Shown here one piece after another: positions 54,866 to 63,333 of a stretch of DNA of 64,000 nt. Within the stretch, counting starts at the first letter, position 1. Every line of letters begins with the position of its first letter. The notes under the pieces are model-generated. The model saw only the letters and a program-made list of their open reading frames with translations. It did no database searches and was not told the origin of the DNA. Source of the stretch: Halosolutus amylolyticus. Its GTDB lineage: Archaea > Halobacteriota > Halobacteria > Halobacteriales > Natrialbaceae. Both the position numbers and the translations under genes were made by a program. The stretch lies in NCBI RefSeq assembly GCF_023566055.1, contig NZ_JALIQP010000005.1:1-64000 (forward strand), given 5' to 3'.

Positions 54866-55159
54866 TCAACTCACGTACAGCGAGTACGCGATCACCAGGA
54901 AGCCGGCGAGCATCAGGAGACTCTCGAACAGGATCCCGAGGTACAGCGAGATGTTCAGCAGTTCGTACACCACGCCGGCGAGGACGAACCCCAGGGTGAC
55001 GAGCCCGAATCCGGCAGCGAGAAACCCGAGCGCCTGCTGTCCCGTCCGGCGGTAGGCCTTGTACGCGAAGAACGTGATGGCGCCGCCGACGAGCAACACG
55101 AGCGTCTTGACGACCGCGAGGGCGACCGCCATCGTCAGTTCGCTGCCGTGCAGGCTCAT
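54866..55159 (-). CDS. Three-helix membrane protein, unknown function
   Basis: This 97-aa protein has three predicted transmembrane helices (about residues 10-35, 44-68 and 72-95) and the motif FFAYKAYRRTGQQALGFLAAGFGLVTLG, found in haloarchaeal DUF7521-like proteins. These small proteins often accompany ArsR-type regulators, but none is seen here. The ATG at 55159 is preferred. It is divergent from the CDGSH gene. Confidence 0.68.
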   Translation of the reverse strand: MSLHGSELTMAVALAVVKTLVLLVGGAITFFAYKAYRRTGQQALGFLAAGFGLVTLGFVLAGVVYELLNISLYLGILFESLLMLAGFLVIAYSLYVS

Positions 55160-55298
55160 CTCTTCGTACGTTCGAGATGAGAGACCGGGGTCAAGTAGTT
55201 TGCCGTTTCGACGGCTGACTCCGGAACCCGGCCCAAATCTTGCGCCAGTAGTCGCGGCCTGGCGAAGCTTTTCGGTCTCGCGGGCCCGACCACACGCC

Positions 55299-55532
55299 AT
55301 GACCCGACTGGTCGAACTCGACGCGACCGGGCCGCGAAAACTCTCCCCCGAGGATCTCGACGACGAGAAGGGCGACGTCGCGGTCTGCCAGTGCGGACTC
55401 TCCGATTCGTTCCCGTTCTGTGACGGCAGCCACCGGCGGACGGCCGACGAGGACGCCGACGAAACGTACGTCTACGAGAACGGGGAGCGGCGGGTGGTCG
55501 ATCGCGTCGTCACCGACGACGAGTCCGAATAA
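55299..55532 (+). CDS. CDGSH iron-sulfur domain protein
   Basis: This 77-aa protein carries a single CDGSH-type zinc-finger-like motif: Cys30, Cys32, Cys41 and His45 in CQCGLSDSFPFCDGSH, the three-Cys one-His ligand set for a redox-active [2Fe-2S] cluster. Single-motif members usually dimerise. It precedes the oxidase-assembly genes on the opposite strand and may serve redox or Fe-S functions there, though this is only proximity. Confidence 0.9.
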   Translation: MTRLVELDATGPRKLSPEDLDDEKGDVAVCQCGLSDSFPFCDGSHRRTADEDADETYVYENGERRVVDRVVTDDESE

Positions 55533-55566
55533 CGACGGTCCCGGGAGCCGATCCCGATCGTCCCCG

Positions 55567-58095
55567 TCAGATCGATCGCGAGGAGTTCACCACGACGATC
55601 ACGCTGCTGCCCGCCATCGCGACGGCGGCGAACAGCGGGTTCAGCAGGCCCGTGATCGCCAGCGGAATCGCGATCGCGTTGTAGGCGAACGCCCACGCGA
55701 GGTTCTGTCGAATCCGGCGGTGCGTGCCGGCCGCGATCGAGAACGTCTCCGCGACGGCCCCGAGGTCGTCGCCGACGATTACCGCGTCCGCGGCCTCGGT
55801 CGCGAGTTTCGTCCCGCTTCCCATCGCGATGCCGACGTCCGCCGCCGCGAGCGCGGGCGCGTCGTTGCTCCCGTCGCCGACCATCGCGACGGTTCCCCTC
55901 GAGCGGAGTCGCCGGACCGTCTCCGCCTTCGCTTCCGGTGGAACGCCGGCGAAGACCTCGTCGACCGCGTCGACGTCCCGGAACCGATCGGCCGCCGCGC
56001 CCTCGTCGCCCGTGAGGACGACGATCTCCCGGCCCGCCGAGAGCGTCTCGACGGCCTCGCGCCACGCCTCGCGGGGTGCGTCGCCGACGACGATCACGCC
56101 GCGGGCGCGCCCGTCCCAGCCGACGACGACCGGCACGTCGCCGCTCGATCGCGCGCGTTCGATCGCGGGGTCGAGCGATTCCGGGACGACGTGGCCCCGC
56201 TCCCGGAGGTAGTCGGGATGGCCGACGACGACGCGGTCTCCCTCGCTGGCCCCGGTCCCGTCTTCGACGATCGCGCTGACCCCGCGGCTGTCGCGCTCGA
56301 ACGTGTCGACGGCCGCGCTCGCCGGCCGATCGGCGACGGCTTCGTTGCCGTCTACGGCTCCGTCGCCGCTCTCGTCCTCGTCGTCCCCCTCCGCCGCCGT
56401 TCCGGCCGCCTCGGCGATCGCGGCCCCGATCGGGTGCTCGGAGAGGGCCTCGACCGCCCCGGCGCGGGCGAGAAGGGTGTCGCGATCGACGCCCGCGTCG
56501 GGGTCGATGCGGACGTCCGCGACGGTCATCGACCCGGTCGTGAGCGTGCCCGTCTTGTCGAGGACGACGACGTCGACGTCGGTGGCGTCCTCGAAGATCG
56601 ACTCCGCGGCGACGACGATCCGGCGCTTCGCGGCCGACTGGACGCCTGAGGCGATCGCGAGCGGGGTCGCGAGTCCGAGCGCGCACGGACAGGAGACAAT
56701 GACGACGGTGAGGCCGACGAGCAGCGCGGTCGAGGGCGCCGACCCGGTGGCGAGCAAGAATACGGCCACGCCCGTCGCGATGGCGAGCACGAGCGGGACG
56801 AAGATCGTCGCGAGTTTGTCCGCGAGCCGCTGGACGCCGGGGCGGGCGCTCTGGATCGACCACAGCAGGGAGACGAGGTGATCGAGCGTGCTCTCGGCGT
56901 CCTCGCCGACTCGGACGACGACCGGGGCGTCGGTGACGACGGTTCCACCCCTGACCGCGTCGCCGGGTTCCTTCTCGACGGGCAGTGACTCGCCGGTGAC
57001 GAGCGATTCGTCGATCGCCGCCGTCCCCTCGACGAGTTCGCCGTCGAGCGGGATCCGTTCGCCGGGCCGGACGAGGAGCCGATCGCCGGGGTCGATCTCC
57101 GAGCGCGGGACGGTCTCGCCGTTCGCCAGGCGCGCCTCGTCGACCTGCTGTTCGGTCAGGTCAGAGAGAAGTCCCGTCGCCTTTCGCTTGATGCGATCCT
57201 CGTAGTAGTTGCCGGCGGTGACCGCGAGGATGATCGCGACGCTGACGTCGAAGTACAGGTCCGTCCGGCCGAGGCCCATCGCGAGCGTGCTATAGGCGTA
57301 GGAGCCGACGGCGGCGACGGCGATCAGCAGGTCCATGTTCGGCATGCCGGCCCGGAGGCTCACGTACGCGCCCCGGAGGATCGGGTAGCCGGTGTAGAAG
57401 AGGACGAACGACGTCATGAGCCAGATGTTCGCCGCAACGTAGTAGCCGTCGTAGCTCCCGAAGTCGGCGATCGGCTCGTAGCCGAAGTAGGTCGGGTACA
57501 GGAAGAGCGCGTACCAGATCATCACCATCATCCCGAACATCCCGCCGCCCACGAGGAACTTCACGAGCGCGGCGTCGCGAGGCTCTTCGTCGCGGCTTTC
57601 AGTCCGATCGTGGGCGTCGTAGCCGTAGCCGGAGACGACGTCAGGGAGGTCCGCGGGGTCGATCTCGTCCGGGTCGTACGTCACCCGAACCGTGTCCGTG
57701 GCGTAACTCGCCGCCGCACCCTGGACGCCCTCGGCGTTCGTCGCCCGGGTCTCGAGAAACGCCTCGCAGGTCGCACAGTGCATGCCGTCGACGGCGAGGA
57801 AGGCGTCTTCCCCCTCGAGGTCGTCCAGGTCGGGCGACTCGTCGTCGACCCGATCGCGGACGGCGTCGGCCGAGACGTCGTCGACCGCGCCGAGCGTGCG
57901 CTGGACCTCGAGACAGCCCCGACAGCAGAACGCGCCGTCGACATCCGGCGCGGTGTAGGGGTCGGCCGGCGTCGGGAACGAACAGAGGGTACACTCGTCG
58001 GCGGCCGCCTCGGAGTCGGCGGCGGCGTCGCCACTCTGCGCATCGGTTCCGTCGGCGAGTGCGTCACCGTCGAGTCGATCGTTCGAGTAGCTCAT
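55567..58095 (-). CDS. Copper-translocating P-type ATPase (CcoI/CopA type)
   Basis: This 842-aa P1B-type ATPase has an N-terminal Cys-rich metal-binding segment (CTLCSFPT, FCCRGCLEV), an HMA domain with GMHCATC (near residue 104), eight predicted helices, the transport motif CPC (VSCPCALGLATP, near 467), phosphorylation site DKTGT (near 511) and GDGSNDAPAL. The double Cys region resembles CcoI/FixI ATPases that supply copper to haem-copper oxidases. It is followed on the same strand, towards the oxidase operon, by a SafE-like gene and a small membrane-protein gene, so it probably serves CuA/CuB assembly. Confidence 0.9.
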   Translation of the reverse strand: MSYSNDRLDGDALADGTDAQSGDAAADSEAAADECTLCSFPTPADPYTAPDVDGAFCCRGCLEVQRTLGAVDDVSADAVRDRVDDESPDLDDLEGEDAFLAVDGMHCATCEAFLETRATNAEGVQGAAASYATDTVRVTYDPDEIDPADLPDVVSGYGYDAHDRTESRDEEPRDAALVKFLVGGGMFGMMVMIWYALFLYPTYFGYEPIADFGSYDGYYVAANIWLMTSFVLFYTGYPILRGAYVSLRAGMPNMDLLIAVAAVGSYAYSTLAMGLGRTDLYFDVSVAIILAVTAGNYYEDRIKRKATGLLSDLTEQQVDEARLANGETVPRSEIDPGDRLLVRPGERIPLDGELVEGTAAIDESLVTGESLPVEKEPGDAVRGGTVVTDAPVVVRVGEDAESTLDHLVSLLWSIQSARPGVQRLADKLATIFVPLVLAIATGVAVFLLATGSAPSTALLVGLTVVIVSCPCALGLATPLAIASGVQSAAKRRIVVAAESIFEDATDVDVVVLDKTGTLTTGSMTVADVRIDPDAGVDRDTLLARAGAVEALSEHPIGAAIAEAAGTAAEGDDEDESGDGAVDGNEAVADRPASAAVDTFERDSRGVSAIVEDGTGASEGDRVVVGHPDYLRERGHVVPESLDPAIERARSSGDVPVVVGWDGRARGVIVVGDAPREAWREAVETLSAGREIVVLTGDEGAAADRFRDVDAVDEVFAGVPPEAKAETVRRLRSRGTVAMVGDGSNDAPALAAADVGIAMGSGTKLATEAADAVIVGDDLGAVAETFSIAAGTHRRIRQNLAWAFAYNAIAIPLAITGLLNPLFAAVAMAGSSVIVVVNSSRSI

Positions 58096-58110
58096 CGGGT
58101 GGGAACGGGG

Positions 58111-58959
58111 TTACAGCGGCTGGTAGAACGGCACTGGCGGGTGCGGGAGGTGGATGCCGTACAGCATCAGTCCGTGCTGGAGCGGGAGGTAGCCCAGCAG
58201 GAGGAAGGCCGCGCCGAGTCCCCGGTGGAGCCGAACCCGGTTTGCCGTCCCGATCGAGGTCAGGACCGTGCCGTACAGGAACAGCGTCGGGATCGTGCCG
58301 ATCCCGAGGACGGCCAGCGAGAGCGCCCCCCGGAGCGGATCGCCGAGCGCGAACGCGTAGAGGTACGCGGGGTAGATGATCGGACACGGCAACAGGCCGT
58401 GGACCGCGCCGAGGCCGACGATACCGGGCGACCCGGCGAGTCGATCGACCCGGCTCGCGAGCAGGCCCGAGAGCCACCCGAAGACGGTGCCGACGACGGG
58501 CAGACCGTGCGGGACGCCGGCCTGGCCCCGCAGGTAGTAGAGGCCGCTGGCGATGATCGCGACCCCGACGAGGATGCCCATCGTCCCCCGGACGGTGTCG
58601 CCGACGGCCGCGACGGTGTCGGCGGATGTAAACGCCAGCCCGCCGAGCAGGCCGAACAGCCCGCCCAGGGCCGCGTAACTCGCCGCCCGGCCGATGTTGA
58701 AGAGGCCGTGCTGACGGACCTCGAACAGCGTCAGCGTGTCCTCGTGCGTTCTCCCGGTCCGGCCGCCGTCGGGCTTGGCTTTGCCCATCCGATCGGCGTA
58801 GGTCGTCACGAGCGGCCCGCACATGCCCAGACAGTGCGCCCCTGCGAGGAGGCCGACGAGCAGGAACACCAGCAGGTCGGCGTGTTCGGCGGTTCCCGTC
58901 GTCGCGTGATCGTGCGTCGCAACGAGCGTCTCGAAAACGATCGCCTCGTACCCGGTCAT
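58111..58959 (-). CDS. DsbD_2/SafE-like membrane protein (sulfite exporter TauE/SafE family)
   Basis: This 282-aa protein has about six helices and the family motifs LLAGAHCLGMCGPLV near the N-terminus and GLLPCPIIYPAYLYAFALGD in the second half, each with a conserved Cys or Pro-Cys pair. In bacteria related proteins (CcoS/CcoH-neighbourhood, or UreH-like) accompany copper ATPases in cytochrome-oxidase assembly. It lies 16 bp upstream of the ATPase gene on the same strand, consistent with one transcript. Confidence 0.8.
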   Translation of the reverse strand: MTGYEAIVFETLVATHDHATTGTAEHADLLVFLLVGLLAGAHCLGMCGPLVTTYADRMGKAKPDGGRTGRTHEDTLTLFEVRQHGLFNIGRAASYAALGGLFGLLGGLAFTSADTVAAVGDTVRGTMGILVGVAIIASGLYYLRGQAGVPHGLPVVGTVFGWLSGLLASRVDRLAGSPGIVGLGAVHGLLPCPIIYPAYLYAFALGDPLRGALSLAVLGIGTIPTLFLYGTVLTSIGTANRVRLHRGLGAAFLLLGYLPLQHGLMLYGIHLPHPPVPFYQPL

Positions 58960-58965
58960 GTGGGA

Positions 58966-59172
58966 TTACGACGCGTCGGTCGGTTCGTGACCGTGGTGGG
59001 CGTCGGGGACGGGTCTGAACGCGACGTAGAGGGCGGTGACGATGATGAGGACGTTGATTCCGGAGACGACGCCCGCCGAGAGGGAGCTCCCGAGCCCGTA
59101 CCACGTGACCGGCAAGAGCGCCAGCAAGCCGACGACGAGTGCGGTCCGCGGGGTGAGATCCTCGAGTACCAT
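58966..59172 (-). CDS. Small two-helix membrane protein of the oxidase locus
   Basis: This 68-aa protein has two helices (residues about 10-29 and 33-52) and a His-rich tail (PDAHHGHEPTDAS) that could bind metal. It is the first gene of the minus-strand accessory operon (with the SafE-like protein and the ATPase) and lies divergently from the oxidase structural genes across a 99-bp gap. Confidence 0.7.
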   Translation of the reverse strand: MVLEDLTPRTALVVGLLALLPVTWYGLGSSLSAGVVSGINVLIIVTALYVAFRPVPDAHHGHEPTDAS

Positions 59173-59230
59173 ACCGGGTCGTTACCAGAGCCAGTGTATA
59201 ATAATAACCCCCGTTCCTACGGGCTGGGAA

Positions 59231-59246
59231 TTAATCCATTGATTAA
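59231..59246 (+). promoter_or_regulatory. Dyad overlapping the presumed oxidase promoter
   Basis: TTAATC-CATT-GATTAA is a perfect inverted repeat 26-41 bp before the ATG of the first oxidase gene. Its right half coincides with where a TATA box should lie for a leaderless transcript, so a bound regulator would block transcription initiation. The site lies between the divergent accessory and structural operons and could control both. Function is inferred from position only. Confidence 0.5.
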
Positions 59247-59271
59247 GGAGTGACTTTCCCAATACGGGCAT

Positions 59272-59478
59272 ATGAGTCAGGTAACGGAAGAGAGAGACGG
59301 AGTACGAACTCCGGAAGAGACGCGGGAGATCGGCCACGACGAGTACGATCCGGTCGGGACGCTCGTTCTGATCGGGCTGTACTTCCTGATCCTGGTCGCC
59401 CTGTGGTTCTTCATGTACTTCGTCGAATTCCTCGGAAACGATCCGACGGTCGTCGGGACGGTGATGGGGGTACTATGA
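59272..59478 (+). CDS. cbaD: ba3-type oxidase small subunit (CbaD-like)
   Basis: This 68-aa protein has a hydrophilic N-terminus and one transmembrane helix (VGTLVLIGLYFLILVALWFFMYFVEFL). Its size, single helix and first position match the small subunit I know as CbaD in the Natronomonas ba3 oxidase cluster (cbaDBAE). It overlaps the next gene by four bases. Confidence 0.72.
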   Translation: MSQVTEERDGVRTPEETREIGHDEYDPVGTLVLIGLYFLILVALWFFMYFVEFLGNDPTVVGTVMGVL

Positions 59479-60278
59479 ACATACACACGTACGAGAAAAT
59501 CTGGCTGGTCGCAGCGCTGCTCCTGATCGTCGGGTTCATCGCGACGATCACCTACGGCTCGGTCGGGCTCGGCATCGCGATGATCGACGACAGCGAGGAG
59601 ACGATCGAGCCGAGCGAACTCAGCGAGGACGAGCGCTTCAGCGAACCGCGCGTCGAGCAGGTCGGCGAGAACGAGTACGAGGCGTACGTCGTCGCCCGGA
59701 CGTTCATCTTCCAGCCCGACCCGATCGAGATCCCGGCCGGAAGCGAGGTGACGTTCTACGTGACGAGTCCGGACGTGATCCACGGCTTCAGCGTCGTCGG
59801 GACGAACGTCAACACGATGGTCATTCCCGGCGAGGTGTCGACGATGACGGCCGAGTTCGACGAGGCCGGAGAGTACGGGATCGTCTGCAACGAGTACTGC
59901 GGCTCCGGTCACCACAACATGGAGGGCCAGATCGTCGTCGTCCCCGAGGACGAGTTCGACATGACCGAACTGTCGGTCGAGGCTCCCGACGAGGTCGAAC
60001 CCGGCAACGAAACCGAGTTCGAGGTCACGGTCGAGAACGGGCAACTCGAGGACCTCGAGACGACGGTCGCGCTCGAGATCGGCAACGAGACGTTCGAGGA
60101 GGACGTGACGGTCGGCGGCGACGACAGCGAGACGGTGACGTTCACGGTCGATACTGCCGATCTCGGCGAGGGCGACCACGACTGGACGGTCACCGTCGAC
60201 GACTACGAGGAGACCGGGACCCTGACCGTGGTCGACCCGGACGCCGAGAACGGTGACGGAGGTGACGGCGATGAGTAA
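59475..60278 (+). CDS. cbaB: Cytochrome c oxidase subunit II (CuA protein, CbaB-like) with added CARDB-like domain
   Basis: This 267-aa protein has one N-terminal membrane anchor (residues 10-33) and a cupredoxin domain with His103 (VIHGFSV) and CNEYCGSGHHNM (Cys138, Cys142, His146, Met149), the full CuA ligand set. About 95 further residues follow (LSVEAPDEVEPGNETEFEVTVENG...GEGDHDWTVTVDDYEETGTLTV) that read like a CARDB immunoglobulin-like adhesion domain. Ordinary CuA subunits of this class stop after the cupredoxin domain. The gene starts at the overlapping ATG at 59475. Confidence 0.85.
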   Translation: MNIHTYEKIWLVAALLLIVGFIATITYGSVGLGIAMIDDSEETIEPSELSEDERFSEPRVEQVGENEYEAYVVARTFIFQPDPIEIPAGSEVTFYVTSPDVIHGFSVVGTNVNTMVIPGEVSTMTAEFDEAGEYGIVCNEYCGSGHHNMEGQIVVVPEDEFDMTELSVEAPDEVEPGNETEFEVTVENGQLEDLETTVALEIGNETFEEDVTVGGDDSETVTFTVDTADLGEGDHDWTVTVDDYEETGTLTVVDPDAENGDGGDGDE

Positions 60279-62058
60279 CGCGTACATCGACGACTTCCCA
60301 GCGGAAGCGAAGATAATCAGGGCGACGTTCTACAGTTCGTTCCTCGCGCTGGCACTCGGGGGGCTGTTCGGTCTCATCCAGACGCTCCATCGGACCGACG
60401 TCTTCCGGTTTATCGACTCGGCGGACTACTACACCGTCCTCACGGCCCACGGCGTCTTCCTCGTGATCTCGTTTACGATCTTCTTCCTCGTCGGGATCTT
60501 CACCTGGGCGGTGACGACCAGCCTCGATCGGGGCCTCGAAGATCTCCGATTTACCTGGGGCTGGTACTCGCTGATGGCGATCGGGATAACGCTGTCCGGG
60601 GTTGCGATCCTGGCCGGCTTCACCGACGCGATCGACATGAGCGCGTCGGTCCTGTTCACGTTCTACGCGCCGTTGCAGGGCCACCCGATCTTCTACCTCG
60701 GCCTCGTGCTGTTCGTCGTCGGGTCGTGGCTCGCAGGCGTCGACTGGTTCCGCTCGTGGTGGGCCTGGAAACAGGAGAACCCCGACGAGCGGATCCCGCT
60801 GCCGACGTTCATGGTGCTGACGACGATGATCATGTGGTATCTCGCCACGCTGGGCGTCGCCGCGGCGATCCTGCTGTTCCTGCTCCCGTGGTCGCTCGGC
60901 CTGATCGAGACCGTCAACCCGCTGCTGACGCGGACGCTGTTCTGGTTCTTCGGCCACCCGGTCGTCTACTTCTGGCTGATGCCGGCGTACATGATGTGGT
61001 ACATCATGCTGCCGAAGTTCTCGGGCGGCAAGCTGTTCAGCGACCCGCTGGCCCGCGTCGTGTTCGTGCTGTTCCTGGTGCTGTCGGTACCGACGGGCAT
61101 CCACCACCAGTACCTCGACCCGGGGATCGCTGAAGGGTTCAAGTTCATCGCGATGACGAACACGATGTTCCTCCTCCTGCCGAGCCTGCTGACGGCGTTC
61201 ACCGTCGTCGCCAGTATGGAACACGGTGCCCGCCAGCGCGGCGGCGAGGGCTATCTCGGCTGGCTGAAAGCGCTCCCGTGGCGCGATCCCGTCTTCACCG
61301 GAATGGCGCTGGCTGGCCTCATGTTCGCCGCTGCCGGCTTCTCCGGGATGATCAACGCCGGGATGAACATCAACTACCTCATCCACAACACGTTCTGGGT
61401 CGTCGGCCACTTCCACCTCACCGTCGGCACCGCGGTCGCGCTGACGTTCATGGCCGTCACGTACTGGTTCCTCCCGCAGGTGACCGGGAAGGAACTGTGG
61501 AACCGATCGGTTGCCCTCGCACAGGTCGTGATCTGGTTCCTCGGGATGACGTTCATGTCCAACGCGATGCACCGGGCCGGCCTGCTCAGCGTGCCGCGCC
61601 GGACCGCCGAACCCCAGTACGAGGGCGTCACGTTCGACGCCGCCGTCGGGAGCATCGGCGAACTCGACGCCCAGATCGCGCTCGGCGGAACCCTGCTGTT
61701 CCTCTCGCTCGTGCTGTTCTTCGCGAACGTGATCGGCACGGCGCTCAACGGCCGGAGCGACGACCTCCCGGCGAACGAGTACGCCGGCACGCTCTCCGGC
61801 CCCGAGGACTCGCCGCAGGTGCTCGACAACCTCAAACTCTGGACCGCGATCGCGATCGTGCTCGTGATCTTCGCGTACTCGTTCCCGCTGCTGAGCATCA
61901 TCGAGCGCGGTGGGCTGTTCGGTCCCGACATCAATCCGTTCCCGGCCAGCGTCGAGTCGGTGACGCTGTTCGCGGCGGCGATCGAACACGCGGCCACGGC
62001 CGCGATCGCATCGGCAGGTGATCTCGCACACTCGACCCTCGCCGGGGTGATCCGATAG
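60271..62058 (+). CDS. cbaA: Cytochrome c oxidase subunit I (ba3-type haem-copper oxidase, CbaA-like)
   Basis: This 595-aa protein has about thirteen helices and the haem-copper oxidase hallmarks: the low-spin haem His (VLTAHGVFL), the CuB Tyr/His region FFGHPVVYFWLMPAYMMWY, the HH pair VPTGIHHQYLDPG, and the haem ligands in NTFWVVGHFHLTVGTA. The pattern is that of B-family (ba3/SoxB-like) oxidases. It terminates oxygen respiration, pumping protons. Its start overlaps the stop of subunit II by eight bases (60271-60278). Confidence 0.9.
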   Translation: MSNAYIDDFPAEAKIIRATFYSSFLALALGGLFGLIQTLHRTDVFRFIDSADYYTVLTAHGVFLVISFTIFFLVGIFTWAVTTSLDRGLEDLRFTWGWYSLMAIGITLSGVAILAGFTDAIDMSASVLFTFYAPLQGHPIFYLGLVLFVVGSWLAGVDWFRSWWAWKQENPDERIPLPTFMVLTTMIMWYLATLGVAAAILLFLLPWSLGLIETVNPLLTRTLFWFFGHPVVYFWLMPAYMMWYIMLPKFSGGKLFSDPLARVVFVLFLVLSVPTGIHHQYLDPGIAEGFKFIAMTNTMFLLLPSLLTAFTVVASMEHGARQRGGEGYLGWLKALPWRDPVFTGMALAGLMFAAAGFSGMINAGMNINYLIHNTFWVVGHFHLTVGTAVALTFMAVTYWFLPQVTGKELWNRSVALAQVVIWFLGMTFMSNAMHRAGLLSVPRRTAEPQYEGVTFDAAVGSIGELDAQIALGGTLLFLSLVLFFANVIGTALNGRSDDLPANEYAGTLSGPEDSPQVLDNLKLWTAIAIVLVIFAYSFPLLSIIERGGLFGPDINPFPASVESVTLFAAAIEHAATAAIASAGDLAHSTLAGVIR

Positions 62059-62288
62059 TGCGCATCTCGAAGGGCGGACTCCTCGTCGTGCTCGCACTGC
62101 TCGCCCCGCTCCTGGTCGAGCTCCGGACGGTGCTCGCCTGGGTCAATATCGAACTGAGCGTGGGCCAGACGGCCCTGGTCGGCCTCGTCATCGTGACCGC
62201 GATCCTCGTCTGGGCGTTCCTGCCCGAAGACGAGAACGGTGGCGCCGAGGACGACTCGCCCGCTCGCGACCTCACGAACGGCGACTGA
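62058..62288 (+). CDS. cbaE: CbaE-like small membrane protein of the oxidase operon
   Basis: This 76-aa protein has two helices (residues about 8-28 and 39-56) and an acidic tail. It starts at GTG 62058, whose G is the last base of the subunit I stop codon (TAGTG), so translation is tightly coupled. Position and size match CbaE of the cbaDBAE cluster. Confidence 0.7.
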   Translation: MRISKGGLLVVLALLAPLLVELRTVLAWVNIELSVGQTALVGLVIVTAILVWAFLPEDENGGAEDDSPARDLTNGD

Positions 62289-62711
62289 TCAGTCGTCCGC
62301 GAGCGACGCGCCGGATCCGCCCCGCTCGCCGGTCCCTTCTGCTGGCTGGACCGCCGACTGCCACGACATAATCGCCATCGCCAGCACCAGCAGGAGTCCC
62401 CAGAGGAACGCGGTCGGGTGGAGGAACTCGAGTTCGAACCCGGCGGCGAGCCACACGGTCAGCGGGAGCGCCCACTGGCCCACGACGAACGCCCACGTCA
62501 CGATCCGCTCGATCGACGCTCCCATTCCGAACGTGGGGAGCACGACCCCGAGGGCGATCGCCAGGATCGAGAGGACGCCGAGGTGTGCGTGCCCGCCGAT
62601 CAGCCACTGCGGGACCGTCCCGCCGGCCGCGATGAGGTAGTTCTGGTACAGTCCGACGACCATCATAACGGTCAGTCCGAGGAATCCGGACGTCTTGAGG
62701 ATCCGTGACAT
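62289..62711 (-). CDS. Four-helix membrane protein next to the oxidase operon
   Basis: This 140-aa protein has about four helices and the segment QWLIGGHAHLGVLSILAIALGVV, with two histidines within a helix, as in haloarchaeal proteins often found near terminal oxidases; haem or copper contact is possible but unproven. It converges directly on the operon (stop codons adjacent at 62288/62289). An AT-rich stretch at 62714-62745 probably carries its promoter. Confidence 0.72.
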   Translation of the reverse strand: MSRILKTSGFLGLTVMMVVGLYQNYLIAAGGTVPQWLIGGHAHLGVLSILAIALGVVLPTFGMGASIERIVTWAFVVGQWALPLTVWLAAGFELEFLHPTAFLWGLLLVLAMAIMSWQSAVQPAEGTGERGGSGASLADD

Positions 62712-62949
62712 ATAGGATCAAATGATAATTCACTTTATTTAGATTTTCGGGCCGGATGTCGGACTCAACCGATCGTTGCGGCTCTTCCGAGCGCTCGGTT
62801 CCGTCGGTGAATCCCTCGTGACGAACTTCGGGGACGTCCCCGACCGGCGCCTCGCGAGGTCTCCGAGTTCCGTGAGACCACGCAATCGGTCCCTCGCGGA
62901 CAGAAAACCAGCAGGAACGCGTCGGTTTCATCGAATCGCTGGTGACGTC

Positions 62950-63261
62950 TCACCAGGTCTCGATCCGGCCCTCCCGGACGTCTTCCGCACACCCCTCGCA
63001 GTCGGGGTGGCCCGCCTCGTAACAGGCCGGTCGGTACTCGTCGTCCAGCATTGCCGCCCGCCGTTCGGCGTAGCGCCGGCAGACGATCTTCGTCCGCCCC
63101 TCCTCGTCCGACGGCAACTCGCGGGCGTTTCTCGCCACCCGGTAGGCCTCGCGGGCCTCGTCGAGTTGCGCGTCGGTCGACGTGCGTAGCTCCTCGTACT
63201 GCTCGCCCGCCTCCCGGAGTTTCGATCGCAGGAACCGCTCGAGTCGGCGACGATCCGCCAT
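62950..63261 (-). CDS. Conserved haloarchaeal Cys/His protein (DUF7091-like)
   Basis: This 103-aa helical protein ends with a potential metal-binding cluster: CRRYAERRAAM followed by ACYEAGHPDCEGCAEDVREGRIETW, with four Cys and one His in 25 residues (RPAC, GHPDCEGC). It appears to belong to a haloarchaeal DUF family (DUF7091 by memory). Function is unknown; a small zinc-binding or nucleic-acid-contacting protein is plausible. Confidence 0.65.
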   Translation of the reverse strand: MADRRRLERFLRSKLREAGEQYEELRTSTDAQLDEAREAYRVARNARELPSDEEGRTKIVCRRYAERRAAMLDDEYRPACYEAGHPDCEGCAEDVREGRIETW

Positions 63262-63333
63262 TGGGATCGTGTTGGGTCGCCGATCACATAGTCCCGTCGC
63301 CGACGCCGCGAGTCGAGCGACGGCTCGATCGGG

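Noticed and set aside
52164-55055. 963-codon open frame antisense to the DNA methyltransferase
   Set aside because: Arg/Val/Gly-rich shadow translation without any motif; the opposite strand carries DPAVGSGSF and NPPYG methylase motifs.
60190-62097. 635-codon open frame antisense to oxidase subunit I
   Set aside because: Composition is Arg/His/Asp/Gln-rich and typical of an antisense shadow of hydrophobic helices.
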